DNA from: Clostridiales bacterium VE202-21
Lineage (GTDB): Bacteria; Bacillota; Clostridia; Lachnospirales; Lachnospiraceae
DNA length: 64,000 nt
Assembly: GCA_000509105.1 (NCBI GenBank)
Contig: BAIF02000033.1
Location: forward strand, 1 to 64,000
Reading direction: 5' to 3'
The notes beneath the pieces are model-generated. The model worked only from the letters and a program-made list of their open reading frames with translations, was not told the origin of the DNA and made no database searches. Positions 23,762-33,515 of this stretch are shown in pieces. Position numbers and translations under genes: made by a program. How positions within the stretch are numbered: the stretch's first letter is position 1; each line of letters opens with the position of its first letter.

Positions 23762-24811
23762 ATGAAAAAAATAGTGTTTGCTTTTGATGGCAGACGACTT
23801 CCTGATCCATATCAGGGCAGAGAGGATATCTCAAATTTAATCGAACAATGTTCAGCATATGGATATGAAGTTGTTCGCACATATGATGACGGTCTGTTCT
23901 GTGAAGGAGGAGATTATCGTTCAGTAGCAAAGCGTATTGAAGATGAAGGTCCTGACTGGGTGAAATATTCTGACGAGTATTTAAAAATTATGGAAGATGC
24001 AGATGCATTGGTCATTATGTACAATGGGGTAAACAAAACCTTATTAGAGCATTCTCCTAAATTAAAATTTATTGCTGTCATGCGCAGCGGTTTAGAAAAC
24101 ATAGACATAGAAGAATGTAAAAAGCGCGGAATCACAGTAAGTAATTGCCCGGGGAAAGTTTCAGAACCTGTTTCTGAAATGGCATGTGCGATGATTCTTG
24201 ATGCGCTGCGGGGAATTACCTTAATGAATAGTAACTGGAAGCCGGGAGCAGGTTTTCAGGCTGTCGAAAGCAGTAAGTTGTCATATGAGACTACCTTGGG
24301 CATTGTAGGCTTTGGCATTATTGGCAGGAAAGTAGTAAAAAAATTAAGTGGATTTGATTTCAACGTACTCGTTTATGATCCTTTTGCTAAACAAGAAGAT
24401 GCAGATACATATGGAGTGAGATTAGTAAATCTGGATACACTCATGCAGCAGGCAGATATCATTTCTGTGCATGCCAGATTATTACCCTCTACTGAAAATT
24501 TGATCGGTGCACACGAAATAGCATTAATGAAGCCGAATGCAATTATAGTGAACACCGCGAGAGCAGGACTTGTAGATGAGGAGGCATTGATCGAAGCTTT
24601 AAGTAAACATAAGATCAAGGCGGCTGCTCTGGACGTCTTCAGGGAAGAGCCTTTGCCGGATGATCATATCCTGCATCAGTTAGACAATGTGATTATTACG
24701 CCACATATGGCAGGAAATGCCGGAGATGTTATGCTGCTGTCAGTACGGATCATGATGGAAGAGATCTTACGTTACTTTAAAAATGAGAATCTTATGTACA
24801 AAGTAGTATAA
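23762..24811 (+). CDS. D-isomer-specific 2-hydroxyacid dehydrogenase (NAD-dependent)
   Basis: A 349-aa oxidoreductase of the 2-hydroxyacid dehydrogenase family. The NAD-binding Rossmann motif is GIVGFGIIGRKVV. The catalytic triad appears as Arg in ISVHARLLPST, Glu in FREEPLP and His in ITPHMAGN. The N-terminal catalytic part contains RSGLENIDIEECKKRGI. AAAGAAGG precedes the start. It is first of the catabolic block, and a second, distinct member of the family closes the block at 32410. Phosphoglycerate-, glycerate- or other sugar-acid-directed activity is possible; the substrate cannot be read from the sequence. Confidence 0.92.
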   Translation: MKKIVFAFDGRRLPDPYQGREDISNLIEQCSAYGYEVVRTYDDGLFCEGGDYRSVAKRIEDEGPDWVKYSDEYLKIMEDADALVIMYNGVNKTLLEHSPKLKFIAVMRSGLENIDIEECKKRGITVSNCPGKVSEPVSEMACAMILDALRGITLMNSNWKPGAGFQAVESSKLSYETTLGIVGFGIIGRKVVKKLSGFDFNVLVYDPFAKQEDADTYGVRLVNLDTLMQQADIISVHARLLPSTENLIGAHEIALMKPNAIIVNTARAGLVDEEALIEALSKHKIKAAALDVFREEPLPDDHILHQLDNVIITPHMAGNAGDVMLLSVRIMMEEILRYFKNENLMYKVV

Positions 24812-24825
24812 AGGAGGAATCGGAT

Positions 24826-25728
24826 ATGAAATACGGTTTTATTGGATTGGGAAACATGGGACACTTTATGGCCAGACATTGTATCGATGCTGGGTATGAA
24901 ATGATTGTGTCATCAAATACAGTATATCAAAAAGAATTAGATGAAATGGTAAATGAGGGGGCTGTCAAAACTGATTCTAATGCCGAAATAGGTAAAAATG
25001 CGGAGCGTGTGTTCTTGTGTCTGCCTAATGGAAATATCGTAGAAGAGGTAGTCAGTGAAATTATGGAAGTCCCGGGATCAATTGTTAAAGAAATCTATGA
25101 TTTTAGCACTGTCGGGCCTAGCTTTTCTAAAAGACAGGGGAGAGAGGGGGAGGCAAAGGGATACGCTTATTATGACTGCCCTATTGCCGGAGGAGTTGCA
25201 GGCGCAGAGGCTGGCACTCTCTCTATTATGATAGGATGCGAAGAGGCGGAATTTGAGAAAGTTAAAGAGATTGTATCTCCTATGGGGAAGAATATCATGC
25301 ATGCAGGGCCTCTCGGCAGCGGTTCGGCTGTAAAGATGTTTAATAACTACCTGGGCGGAGCGGATTTAGTGGCATGCTGTGAAGTTATGGTTATGGCCAA
25401 ACAGTTAGATATGGATTTAGAAAAACTATTCTCAATAATAAACAAAAGTACAGGACGTAATTTTGCATCAGAAAATGCAATTCCAGGTTTCCTGAAGAAC
25501 AGAAACTTTAAACCGGGCTTTGCGACAGACTTGTTTTACAAGGACATTAACATTGCTTTACAGACGGCTGACGAACTGAAACTGCCTGTATCAATCGGAC
25601 CGGCTGCACTGCATGCCTTTGGTGCTACGCGCGCAATGGGATTTGGACAGGAGCATAGCATTGCAGTTGTTAAGTATTATGAAGCTTTAGCTAATGTAAA
25701 AGTAAATGAAGAACCGGAAGAAAATTAA
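24826..25728 (+). CDS. 3-hydroxyisobutyrate dehydrogenase-family oxidoreductase
   Basis: NAD(P)-dependent beta-hydroxyacid dehydrogenase of 300 aa, the family of tartronate semialdehyde reductase (GarR/GlxR). It has the dinucleotide motif GFIGLGNMGHFMARH at the N-terminus, the substrate-binding DCPIAGGVAGAEAGTLSIMIG, and catalytic Lys in GSGSAVKMFNNYLGG. AAAGGAGG lies 9 nt before ATG 24826, and the gene follows the dehydrogenase by 14 bp. In the company of an aldolase and glycerate-type dehydrogenases it would fit three-carbon aldehyde or acid interconversion, which is inference. Confidence 0.93.
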   Translation: MKYGFIGLGNMGHFMARHCIDAGYEMIVSSNTVYQKELDEMVNEGAVKTDSNAEIGKNAERVFLCLPNGNIVEEVVSEIMEVPGSIVKEIYDFSTVGPSFSKRQGREGEAKGYAYYDCPIAGGVAGAEAGTLSIMIGCEEAEFEKVKEIVSPMGKNIMHAGPLGSGSAVKMFNNYLGGADLVACCEVMVMAKQLDMDLEKLFSIINKSTGRNFASENAIPGFLKNRNFKPGFATDLFYKDINIALQTADELKLPVSIGPAALHAFGATRAMGFGQEHSIAVVKYYEALANVKVNEEPEEN

Positions 25729-25746
25729 AAAGAGTGAGGCAGACAA

Positions 25747-26625
25747 ATGTTAGTAAATACAAAGAATATCTTACAGGAAGCAAAAAAAGGGGGTTATGCA
25801 GTAGGAGCATTTAATTTGTTATCGCATCCTACCGTAGAAGCTATTTTAAGTGTCGCAGAAGAAACAAATACGCCTGTGATCGTTCAGATTAACGACTGGG
25901 TTGATCCAAACCTGGCAGCTGCCCGCCGCAAATCTCAGTTTGAGGCAGATACTTTTATGGACTATCTGGTCAACCGGTGCAAAGCGTCTACCGTTCCCAC
26001 AGCGATAAACCTGGATCACTGTAAAACGTACGAAGGGTGTATGCGTGCTATCAAATGGGGATGTACGTCTGTTATGATTGACGGGTCTGAGTTACCGCTG
26101 GAAGAAAACATTAAATTGTCGAAATCAGTTGTTGATACAGCCCATGCCTGTGGTGTTTCTGTGGAAGCGGAAATCGGACATGTCGGCGGTCGCGGGGATG
26201 ATGTAGTGAAGGAAGATGTTTATACGACTGTGGAAGAAGCAAAATATTTTTATGAACAGACTGGTGTTGATATGCTTGCCGTATCCATAGGCACAACACA
26301 CGGCCTATATCTTACAAAGCCAAAGCTGAACTTCGACAGAATCAGTGAATTAAAGGAATATATTCCAATTCCCCTGGTTATGCATGGCGGGAGCGGCTTA
26401 ACTCCAGATGACTATACCGAATGTGCAAAACGCGGAATTACTAAGATTAATTTTGCTACATATATGTTCATGGAAGGCGGAAAATACATGAAAGAAGCGA
26501 TCGAAAAGAATCAGGATAAACCGGCGGAATTCAATACACTATTGAAGGCAGGTATGGAAGGACAAAAAGCAATTATCCGTGAGCATATCAAATATTTTGG
26601 AACAATGAAATACAATGAATTTTGA
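25747..26625 (+). CDS. Class II (zinc) ketose-bisphosphate aldolase family protein
   Basis: A 292-aa aldolase of the fructose-bisphosphate/tagatose-bisphosphate class II family (FbaA/GatY/KbaY). Visible motifs are GYAVGAFNLLSHPTVEAIL, the metal-binding NLDHCKTYEGC, IDGSELPLEENI, VEAEIGHVGG, VSIGTTHGLY and VMHGGSGL, then GITKINFATYM. Length is normal. It lies 18 bp after the previous gene. It probably cleaves a phosphorylated sugar delivered by the PTS encoded downstream, giving dihydroxyacetone phosphate and an aldehyde; the exact substrate is unknown. Confidence 0.93.
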   Translation: MLVNTKNILQEAKKGGYAVGAFNLLSHPTVEAILSVAEETNTPVIVQINDWVDPNLAAARRKSQFEADTFMDYLVNRCKASTVPTAINLDHCKTYEGCMRAIKWGCTSVMIDGSELPLEENIKLSKSVVDTAHACGVSVEAEIGHVGGRGDDVVKEDVYTTVEEAKYFYEQTGVDMLAVSIGTTHGLYLTKPKLNFDRISELKEYIPIPLVMHGGSGLTPDDYTECAKRGITKINFATYMFMEGGKYMKEAIEKNQDKPAEFNTLLKAGMEGQKAIIREHIKYFGTMKYNEF

Positions 26626-26638
26626 AAAGGGAGGAAAA

Positions 26639-29169
26639 ATGGCAGCAATAACAGTTAAGACGGTAAAAGATACAGAGCGGGAAAATATTCGACGCTGCAT
26701 GGAGGAATATCCGGATCCTATTGGAGCTAAGAATTGGAAGGTCAGTGATTCTCTGATTTGTGATATTAAAGAACTTAAAAAGAGTGACCGCCTTGAGCGG
26801 ATGAGACAGACATATCTGAACTCCAGACAGCAAATTTATATTAAGGAACGGTGCATGCTCATTCATAAAAGTTACAAGCAGACACTTGGAGAAGATGTGA
26901 ATATCAGATGCGCAAAGGCCCTGGCAAGTGTGTTAGAGAACTATCCAGTTACCATCCGTGAGGATGAATTGATTGTAGGATCCGTCACTCCGACGATGAG
27001 AGGCTGTCTGTGGTTTCCAGAAGTATCTGACTGGCTGATTGATGAGATTGATACTATCTGTACCCGTGAGTATAATCCGACCTTTATCTCAGAAGAAGAC
27101 AAGGAATACTATTTGAATGAAGTTCATCCCTACTGGAAAGACAGGTGTAGTTTTGCAAGTATTCAGAAACAGCTTCCTGATGAAGTGAGAGAAAAACAAA
27201 ACTGTGGCCTGTGGAGCTGCGGAATTGGCATGCAGCAGCATGTGGGTCATATCCTGTCGTTAGATAAGCACAGACTGGAGAGAGGGATTGGCTGGTATAA
27301 GGCGAGAGCGCAGGAATTAATTGATACGTCTGACAAATCGGATCCAAAATATATTGATAAATATCACTATTGGAAATCAATCATTATAATCTGTGACGCG
27401 ATTCGGACATTCGCCCTTCGCTATTCTGATGAGGCGAAACGATTGGCTGATGAGACCGGGGACGAAAAGCGGAAGGATGAACTGTTATTGATTTCTGATA
27501 CATTGAAAAAAGTGCCATGGCAAAAACCAGACACATTCTATGAGGCAGTTCAGTCTGCATGGTTTATGCAATTGATCTACTATTACGAGAATAATTCAGT
27601 TGCACAATCGCCGGGACGTATCGATCAAAAATTTTATAATTACTTCAAGAAAGATGTCATTGATGAAAAGAGTCTGCCGCTGGAACTGGCAAAAGAGATA
27701 CTCTGCAGCTACTGGATGAAGATTGCAGAAACGAATAAAGTTTACACAGAAGCAGAATCCCGGTTCAGAACGGGAAATCCAATGTTCCAAAACATAAGTC
27801 TTGGCGGAGAAGATGTGGAAGGAAACTGTGCAATTAACGAGTTGAGCTACCTGTGTTTGAAAGTAGAGGAGTTTGTTCACTTAGATCAGCCTAATACGGG
27901 CATCTGGATCGACAAATCCACTACGAAGGATTTTATTGAGACAGCATTGAAAGTTGTTGGAACCGGCGGCGGAAAGCCAATGTTTCTGGGTGCCGAATCC
28001 AGAATTCGACATTTCAAAAATTTATGCGGATTACCGGAAGAAGCTGCCAGAAAATATGATTCTGTTTGCTGTTCATTTATGTGGAATCCTTATCTTCCCA
28101 ATATGGATCATTGTGCCGATATTAATCCGGGAGTTGCTTTGGAGTATGTGTTTACAAATGGAAAAGACCGAAAAACAGGCAGGCAGATAGGTCCAATGAC
28201 AGGAGATCCCGCGAAATTTAAGTCAGTAGAAGAAATATTTCATGCGTTAGTGAAACAGATTGAATATGGGATTCAAATGGCGTGCATGCATGCCAGCACA
28301 ATCTATAAGGTTTGGGAGGAAATGTTTCCGGCACCGTATACGTCAATGTTTCAGGGGACCTGCCTGACTGACGGACAGGATATTACCAAAGGCGGTTCAC
28401 TTGGACACATGAGTGCTACACAGGTTTCCGTAGGTCTGGTTAACGTCATTGACTCACTGTCAGCAATCGAGAAAGTTATTTTTGATGATGAAAAGGCTAC
28501 AATGACTGAATTAATTCAAGCTTTAGACGATAACTTCAACGGCCATGAACATTTGCAGGCCAGGCTGCTCAAAGCTCCAAAGTATGGAAATGATGACGAA
28601 TATGCGGATCGGTGGATTCCGAAAATCCAGAGGGTTTTAGACCATACATATCTCAATTATCCCATGCGTTTTGGACGGCTGAGAAAAAATCCGGTATATA
28701 TCCATCTATCTGCAGGAGTATTGTATGGCAGTATGATCGGCGCAACACCAGATGGAAGAATGGCAGGAATGCCTTTGGCTGAGGGGGGATTTCTCCAATG
28801 CAGGGACTGGAGCTCAAAGGCCCTTCTGCTTCGATGAGAAGTGCTTCAAAATGGGATTATGAAGAGATTAATTCTGTTGTATATAATCAGAAATTTCACC
28901 CACGCACATTTGAAAATCCGGATGACATAGCAAAGCTGTCCACTTTAGTAAAAGTATTCCTGTCTCAAATGGGACAACACAACGATGGCGCTGCCCATGT
29001 ACAAATAAATGTTGTTTCGGCAGAGACACTAAGAGATGCTCAGAAGAATCCGGAAAACTATAAAGACTTGATAATCCGAGTGGCTGGATATACAGCATTC
29101 TTCACTGAAATTTCACGGGATCTGCAGGATGATTTGATTGCAAGAGTCGAATTTGAAGGTATTAATTAG
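26639..29169 (+). pseudogene. Glycyl radical enzyme (pyruvate formate-lyase-like), one-base frameshift near the C-terminus
   Basis: Joined frames give about 843 aa, normal for this family. PFL-like domain motifs include TIREDELIVGS, the active-site region KYDSVCCSFMWNP (Cys477, Cys478), TPDGRMAGMPL and, after the shift, the glycyl radical loop RVAGYTAFF. Dehydratase-type members read GCVEP here; this protein has VCCSF, so the Cys is kept but the catalytic Glu is not. The frame breaks in a G-run at 28783-28788: GAG GGG GGA TTT needs a seventh G to read GGG GGG ATT TCT CCA ATG. As it stands, translation stops at 28837 without the radical Gly. GGGAGG precedes ATG 26639. A dedicated activase is at 31517. 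Confidence 0.88.
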
Positions 29170-29179
29170 GTGAAAGCAG

Positions 29180-29620
29180 GTGAAATCTATTTTGTTAGAT
29201 AATATTTATTGTAAAACGAATTTGCAAGCGGATTCCTGGCAGGATTCAATACGAAAAGCAGCAAATCTACTGTTACAAGAAAATTGCATCGAGGAACGAT
29301 ACATTGACAGTATGATTAATTCTGTGTTGAAATATGGTCCTTATATTGTTATAGATCAAGGGATTGCCCTCGCTCATGCCCGGCCGGACGATGGAGTGCT
29401 AAAAACAGGGATTGCTATAGCAACGCTTGCCCCGTCAATAATATTTGGTACAGAAAACGATCCGGTAAGGCTCATGATAGTGCTGGCGGCATCCGGCGAT
29501 GATGAACATGTTAATTTGTTGGCATTTATTGCAGATTTTCTGAGCGATGAAAGCAATATTAAAAATATTTTTAATGCCAATGATGATACACAATTAAAAA
29601 ACACAATAAGAGGTGTATAA
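29180..29620 (+). CDS. PTS EIIA component, mannitol/ascorbate type
   Basis: Cytoplasmic phosphocarrier of 146 aa that passes phosphate from HPr to EIIB. The active-site motif GIALAHARP has phospho-His66, as in the PTS_EIIA type 2 family (UlaC/MtlA/FruA). The start is GTG 29180 after AGGTGAAAG, 10 bp downstream of the glycyl radical enzyme stop. Gene order EIIA-EIIC-EIIB follows. Its sequence resembles the C-terminal domain of the regulator at 20935. Confidence 0.92.
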   Translation: MKSILLDNIYCKTNLQADSWQDSIRKAANLLLQENCIEERYIDSMINSVLKYGPYIVIDQGIALAHARPDDGVLKTGIAIATLAPSIIFGTENDPVRLMIVLAASGDDEHVNLLAFIADFLSDESNIKNIFNANDDTQLKNTIRGV

Positions 29621-29621
29621 T

Positions 29622-30930
29622 ATGAATACTGTAATAGACTGGCTGTTTGCCAATATAATTGGAGAAAACGCTATTTTTCTTGGTCTTATTGCATTATGTG
29701 GTCTACTACTTCAAAAGAAGAATGCGCGGGAAACATTCATAGGTGTTATTAAAACTATATTAGGTTACTACATTTTTACAGCAGGCAGCAATCTGGCAAT
29801 CTCTGCGCTGCAGGTTATCAATACTACATTGACACCATCTCTGGGGGTTGAAAGTGGAATCGTACAAACCAGTGGGACGTTTATGATTTATCTTGCTGAG
29901 GGAATGAAATATCTGGCTCCGAGAATCATGCCATTATTTATTGTTTCATGGTTTGTACACATCTTACTTGTCAAAATATTTAATAAATTTTTTAAAGCAG
30001 TTTATTTAACAGTTCACAAAGCACTGGAGTTTATGTGTATTTTAATGATTTTCTTCTACTCCGTTATGGGTTGGGAGGGAATCATGCTATATATCCCCGT
30101 GGTTGCATTTTCTGCTTTATGGTGGACAATTTCACCAATGCTGACATACAAAACATCAATGGAAATTACAGATGGAGGATTCTGTCTGGGACATGGAAAC
30201 CAGTTTGGAGCATTCATTGCAGATAAAATTGGTGGTTTCTTTGGAGATCCTGAGAAAGATGATACGAACAATTTACACTTACCGGGTTTTTTGAACATCT
30301 TTAGTGACTCTACGATGAATTTAACTATTTCAATGGTCATTACATTCCTGCTGACCTGGGGCATTGTGACTTTCATTGGAAATCCAACAGCCATTGGTGC
30401 TCTGAATGAGTCTGCCGGAGAATATAATTCATTTGTTTATATGATTATTCAAGGTTTCCAATTTGGAGCTGGTGCAGTAATTTTACTGCAAGGTGTAAAT
30501 ATGTTCTTATCATCTGATTCCGGCATTTCAGGGAATTTCTGAAAAGGTTATTCCAGGAAGCGTACCGGCAGTAGACTGTATTGCGTACTTTGGCTTTTCT
30601 CCGATTTCAGTGATCCTGTCGTTTATCTCATATCTGAGTGCTGGAATTTTGTGTACCGTAATGTGCCTGATATTTAAAACTCCGATTTTTTTGTTTTTCG
30701 CTGTGCCTTCTGCTTTTTTTGACTCAGCATCTATCGGCGTATTTGCGAACCGTAAAGGTGGTTGGAAGGCTGTTATTGCAGTTGGATTTATCTGTGGATT
30801 AATTTCACACATATTTGGAGGTGTTCTGGCTTATGAGATGGGGATTCTGGCAGAGGGTATAGCAGCGCCATCCATTGATAGCAACTTAATCCCAAGTATT
30901 ATCTTCATGATCTTCAGACTATTTATATAG
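29622..30930 (+). pseudogene. PTS EIIC permease, ascorbate (UlaA/SgaT) type, one-base frameshift
   Basis: Joined frames give a membrane protein of about 435 aa with roughly ten hydrophobic helices and the UlaA-family segments AGSNLAISALQVIN, GGFCLGHGNQFGAF and, after the break, FAVPSAFFDSASIGVFANRKGG. At about 30531-30534 the text TCAGGGAATTTC must lose one G to continue as SGISEKVIPGSVPAVDCIAY. As written the product stops at 30542 after 306 aa and lacks the last three or four helices. AGAGGTG precedes ATG 29622, 1 bp after the EIIA stop. A sequence error in a G-run is plausible, because the second part has no stops and keeps family motifs. Confidence 0.87.
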
Positions 30931-31003
30931 AATAAAGGCAGTATGATAAGTGTTCTTGGTTTTGAACAATTGAGGAAATATTTTTATTTCAGGAGGAAAA
31001 TGT

Positions 31004-31327
31004 ATGTATAAAATTATGACAATTTGTGTAAACGGAGTTGGAACCAGTATAATGGCAAAAAAGCTTGTTTCAAATAGTATTACTGAACTGGGCTATAATA
31101 TCAAAGATATAGAAATTGACGAAGCATCATTGTCTAAAGTAGAATCTGTTTCCTGTAATTTAATTATTACTACATCCGGTCTGAGCGAACGAATTCCTGC
31201 CAGCGTCAAGTCACATATTGACGTTATCTCTGTTGTAAATATGATAAGCGGGAAAGAAAAGATGAAAGAAGCTTTAAGACCATATCTGGAAAAAGCAGCT
31301 GAAAGCCAACTGATCTCAAAAAATTAA
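31004..31327 (+). CDS. PTS EIIB component, ascorbate type
   Basis: A 107-aa cytoplasmic subunit that phosphorylates the incoming substrate. The phospho-Cys loop is ICVNGVGTS with Cys8 (UlaB-type CxNGxGTS). AGGAGG precedes ATG 31004. It follows the EIIC remnant by 73 bp and is followed by a terminator at 31353, which separates it from the activase gene. Confidence 0.92.
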   Translation: MYKIMTICVNGVGTSIMAKKLVSNSITELGYNIKDIEIDEASLSKVESVSCNLIITTSGLSERIPASVKSHIDVISVVNMISGKEKMKEALRPYLEKAAESQLISKN

Positions 31328-31352
31328 CTTTAACGTAATGTAAGCAATTAAA

Positions 31353-31399
31353 AAAGCTGTGCAGGCTTAGATAATATTCAGACTGCGCAGCTTTATTCC
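31353..31399 (+). terminator. Terminator after the EIIB gene
   Basis: AAAGCTGTGCAG (31353-31364) pairs with CTGCGCAGCTTT (31383-31394), followed by ATTCCT. The T-run is short, so partial read-through into the activase gene is likely. Confidence 0.65.
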
Positions 31400-31516
31400 T
31401 GATCGCAAAGAGCCAAAGTCTAAATTGCCTGAACTTGGTGACTGCCGCGAAAGTCAAAGTCCTGCAGCTTACTGCGAGTTCTTTGGCGAAATTATAAAAG
31501 TGAAAAGGAGAGTTGT

Positions 31517-32395
31517 ATGGAATCAGGAATTATATTTGACATTCAAAATCTGTCCCTGCATGATGGACCGGGGCTGAGAACCACCGTGTTCTTTAAAGGG
31601 TGTCCGCTGCGGTGCTTATGGTGTGCAAATCCAGAGTCACAAAATATCCAACCGGAGGTTATGTATTATAGAGATAAGTGTGTACATTGCAATGCGTGCG
31701 TTAAAGTATGCCCGACTGGCGCAGTGCTTATAAATAAAGGCTGCATTGGATGTGGAAAATGTGTTGAAGAATGTTTTTATAATGCCAGAAAGCTGGTTGG
31801 TAAATCAATGACATCAGATGAAGTTATGGAGGAGATACGAAAAGACCAGCTGCTTTATAAAGAATCTGGCGGTGGAGTAACATTCAGCGGAGGAGAGGTT
31901 TTAGGACAGCCGGTATTTTTACTGGAAATCATAAAACAATGTAAACAAGAACGTATCCATACGCTGCTGGATACAACTGCATATTGTAATCTAAAGACTT
32001 TTAAAGAAGTAATGGAATATATTGATCTGGTGTATGTTGACCTAAAGTGCGTGTTTAATTCAAAACATAAAGAAATGACAGGTGTGTTTAATTCGATTAT
32101 TTTAGACAACATACGTTATATGGACAGAGTGGGTAAACCATATGAAATAAGGATGCCAATAATTCCAGACTACAATGACTCAGCGCCAATGCTAGAAGAA
32201 ACTGTTCAGTTTATAAATAAATTAGAGGCAAATCCGCACGTATGGCTGCTGCCCTTTCATGCATTTGGGAAAACAAAATATGAGCCTCTCGGCATGAAAT
32301 GGCCGATGGGAGATAAGAAAAATATGAATCGTGAAGAGCTGGAACCGATAGCCCATTTTTTTATTGAACACGGTGTCAATGCAAGAATTCAATAG
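31517..32395 (+). CDS. Glycyl-radical enzyme activating protein (radical SAM)
   Basis: Radical-SAM activase that installs the glycyl radical on its partner, here most likely the enzyme at 26639. The 292-aa protein has the SAM-cluster motif CPLRCLWC (Cys29, Cys33, Cys36) and two ferredoxin-like 4Fe-4S motifs, CVHCNACVKVC (Cys55-65) and CIGCGKCVEEC (Cys76-86). These are found in activases of dehydratase-type enzymes but not in PflA itself. GGGVTFSGGE is the glycine-rich SAM-binding motif. AAAGGAGAG precedes ATG 31517. The gene is intact although its partner is frameshifted. Confidence 0.95.
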   Translation: MESGIIFDIQNLSLHDGPGLRTTVFFKGCPLRCLWCANPESQNIQPEVMYYRDKCVHCNACVKVCPTGAVLINKGCIGCGKCVEECFYNARKLVGKSMTSDEVMEEIRKDQLLYKESGGGVTFSGGEVLGQPVFLLEIIKQCKQERIHTLLDTTAYCNLKTFKEVMEYIDLVYVDLKCVFNSKHKEMTGVFNSIILDNIRYMDRVGKPYEIRMPIIPDYNDSAPMLEETVQFINKLEANPHVWLLPFHAFGKTKYEPLGMKWPMGDKKNMNREELEPIAHFFIEHGVNARIQ

Positions 32396-32409
32396 GAGGA
32401 ATAAATGAT

Positions 32410-33369
32410 ATGAAAATTGTTGTATTAGATGGATATACAGAAAATCCAGGTGATCTGAGTTGGGAATCTCTGAATAAATATGGAGAAGTTGAGATTTATG
32501 ACCGCACCGAAAATAAAGACGATGTAATTACAGGGAGGATTGCAGGTGCAGAAATTGTCCTGACTAATAAAACACCGATTTCAAAGAAGGTAATTGAATA
32601 CTCCAAAGATCTAAAGTTAATTTGTGTATTAGCTACAGGCTATAACGTTATCGATACTGCAGCAGCAAAGGCCGCCGGAGTGACCGTATGCAATGTTCCA
32701 AGTTACGGCACTTATTCAGTTGCTCAATATTCAATTGCTCTTTTACTGGAAATATGCTGCCATATTGGCCACCACAATGATACCGTCCAAAATGGCGTAT
32801 GGACAAAGTGTGAAGATTGGTGTTACTGGGATTATCCGCTTATTGAATTGTCAGGAAAGACGATCGGCATTATTGGTTTTGGACGGATTGGCCAGGCAGA
32901 AGGGGCAATTGCCCAGGCTTTGGGAATGAATGTAATTGCATACGATCCATATCCAAATGAAAGCGGAATGAAACTGGCGAAATATACAGACTTAGATGAA
33001 CTGTATAAGAAAAGCGATGTGATTAGTTTACACTGTAATTTGACAAGAGATAATGAGGGTATGATTAATCAGGATTCAATAGCTAAGATGAAAGACGGTG
33101 TAATACTTATTAATAACTCACGCGGACAATTGGTGAATGAGAGAGACTTAGCAGAGGCTCTTAAAAGCGGGAAAGTAGGGGCTGCAGGTTTGGATGTTGT
33201 TTCAACAGAGCCAATCACTGAGGACAATCCACTGTTAAATATTGAGAATTGTTTAATAACACCGCATATTTCATGGGCTTCTATAGAATGCAGGCAGCGC
33301 ATTATGAACACTACAATATTCAATATAGAATCCTATTTACATGGAGAAACAGTTAATGCTGTTGTTTAG
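32410..33369 (+). CDS. D-2-hydroxyacid dehydrogenase (glycerate/hydroxypyruvate-type)
   Basis: A 319-aa member of the same superfamily as the gene at 23762 but of a different branch, closest in pattern to glycerate dehydrogenase (HprA). It has ATGYNVIDTAAAKAAGVTVCNVPSYGTYSVAQY, shown here as the usual family block before the Rossmann motif GIIGFGRIGQAEG. Catalytic Arg is in SLHCNLTRDNEG, then INNSRGQLV, and the Glu and His are in VVSTEP and ITPHISWAS. TAGGAGG lies 10 nt upstream. It closes module A before a strong bidirectional terminator. Confidence 0.93.
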   Translation: MKIVVLDGYTENPGDLSWESLNKYGEVEIYDRTENKDDVITGRIAGAEIVLTNKTPISKKVIEYSKDLKLICVLATGYNVIDTAAAKAAGVTVCNVPSYGTYSVAQYSIALLLEICCHIGHHNDTVQNGVWTKCEDWCYWDYPLIELSGKTIGIIGFGRIGQAEGAIAQALGMNVIAYDPYPNESGMKLAKYTDLDELYKKSDVISLHCNLTRDNEGMINQDSIAKMKDGVILINNSRGQLVNERDLAEALKSGKVGAAGLDVVSTEPITEDNPLLNIENCLITPHISWASIECRQRIMNTTIFNIESYLHGETVNAVV

Positions 33370-33434
33370 GAAAATGTGTCCATTAAATTAATAACCAATA
33401 CTGTTACAGCGGAGCCGGAAAATAGATAACTACA

Positions 33435-33485
33435 ATACAGGGCATCAAGATTCGTTTGAACCATGATGCCCTGTATAAATTTTTC
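33435..33485. terminator. Bidirectional terminator between modules A and B
   Basis: ATACAGGGCATCA (33435-33447) and TGATGCCCTGTAT (33464-33476) form a perfect 13-bp stem followed by AAATTTTTC. It lies between the convergent dehydrogenase and EIIA genes and can serve both. Confidence 0.88.
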
Positions 33486-33515
33486 AATAGCCGGCAACCC
33501 TGGAAACCTGTAAGT

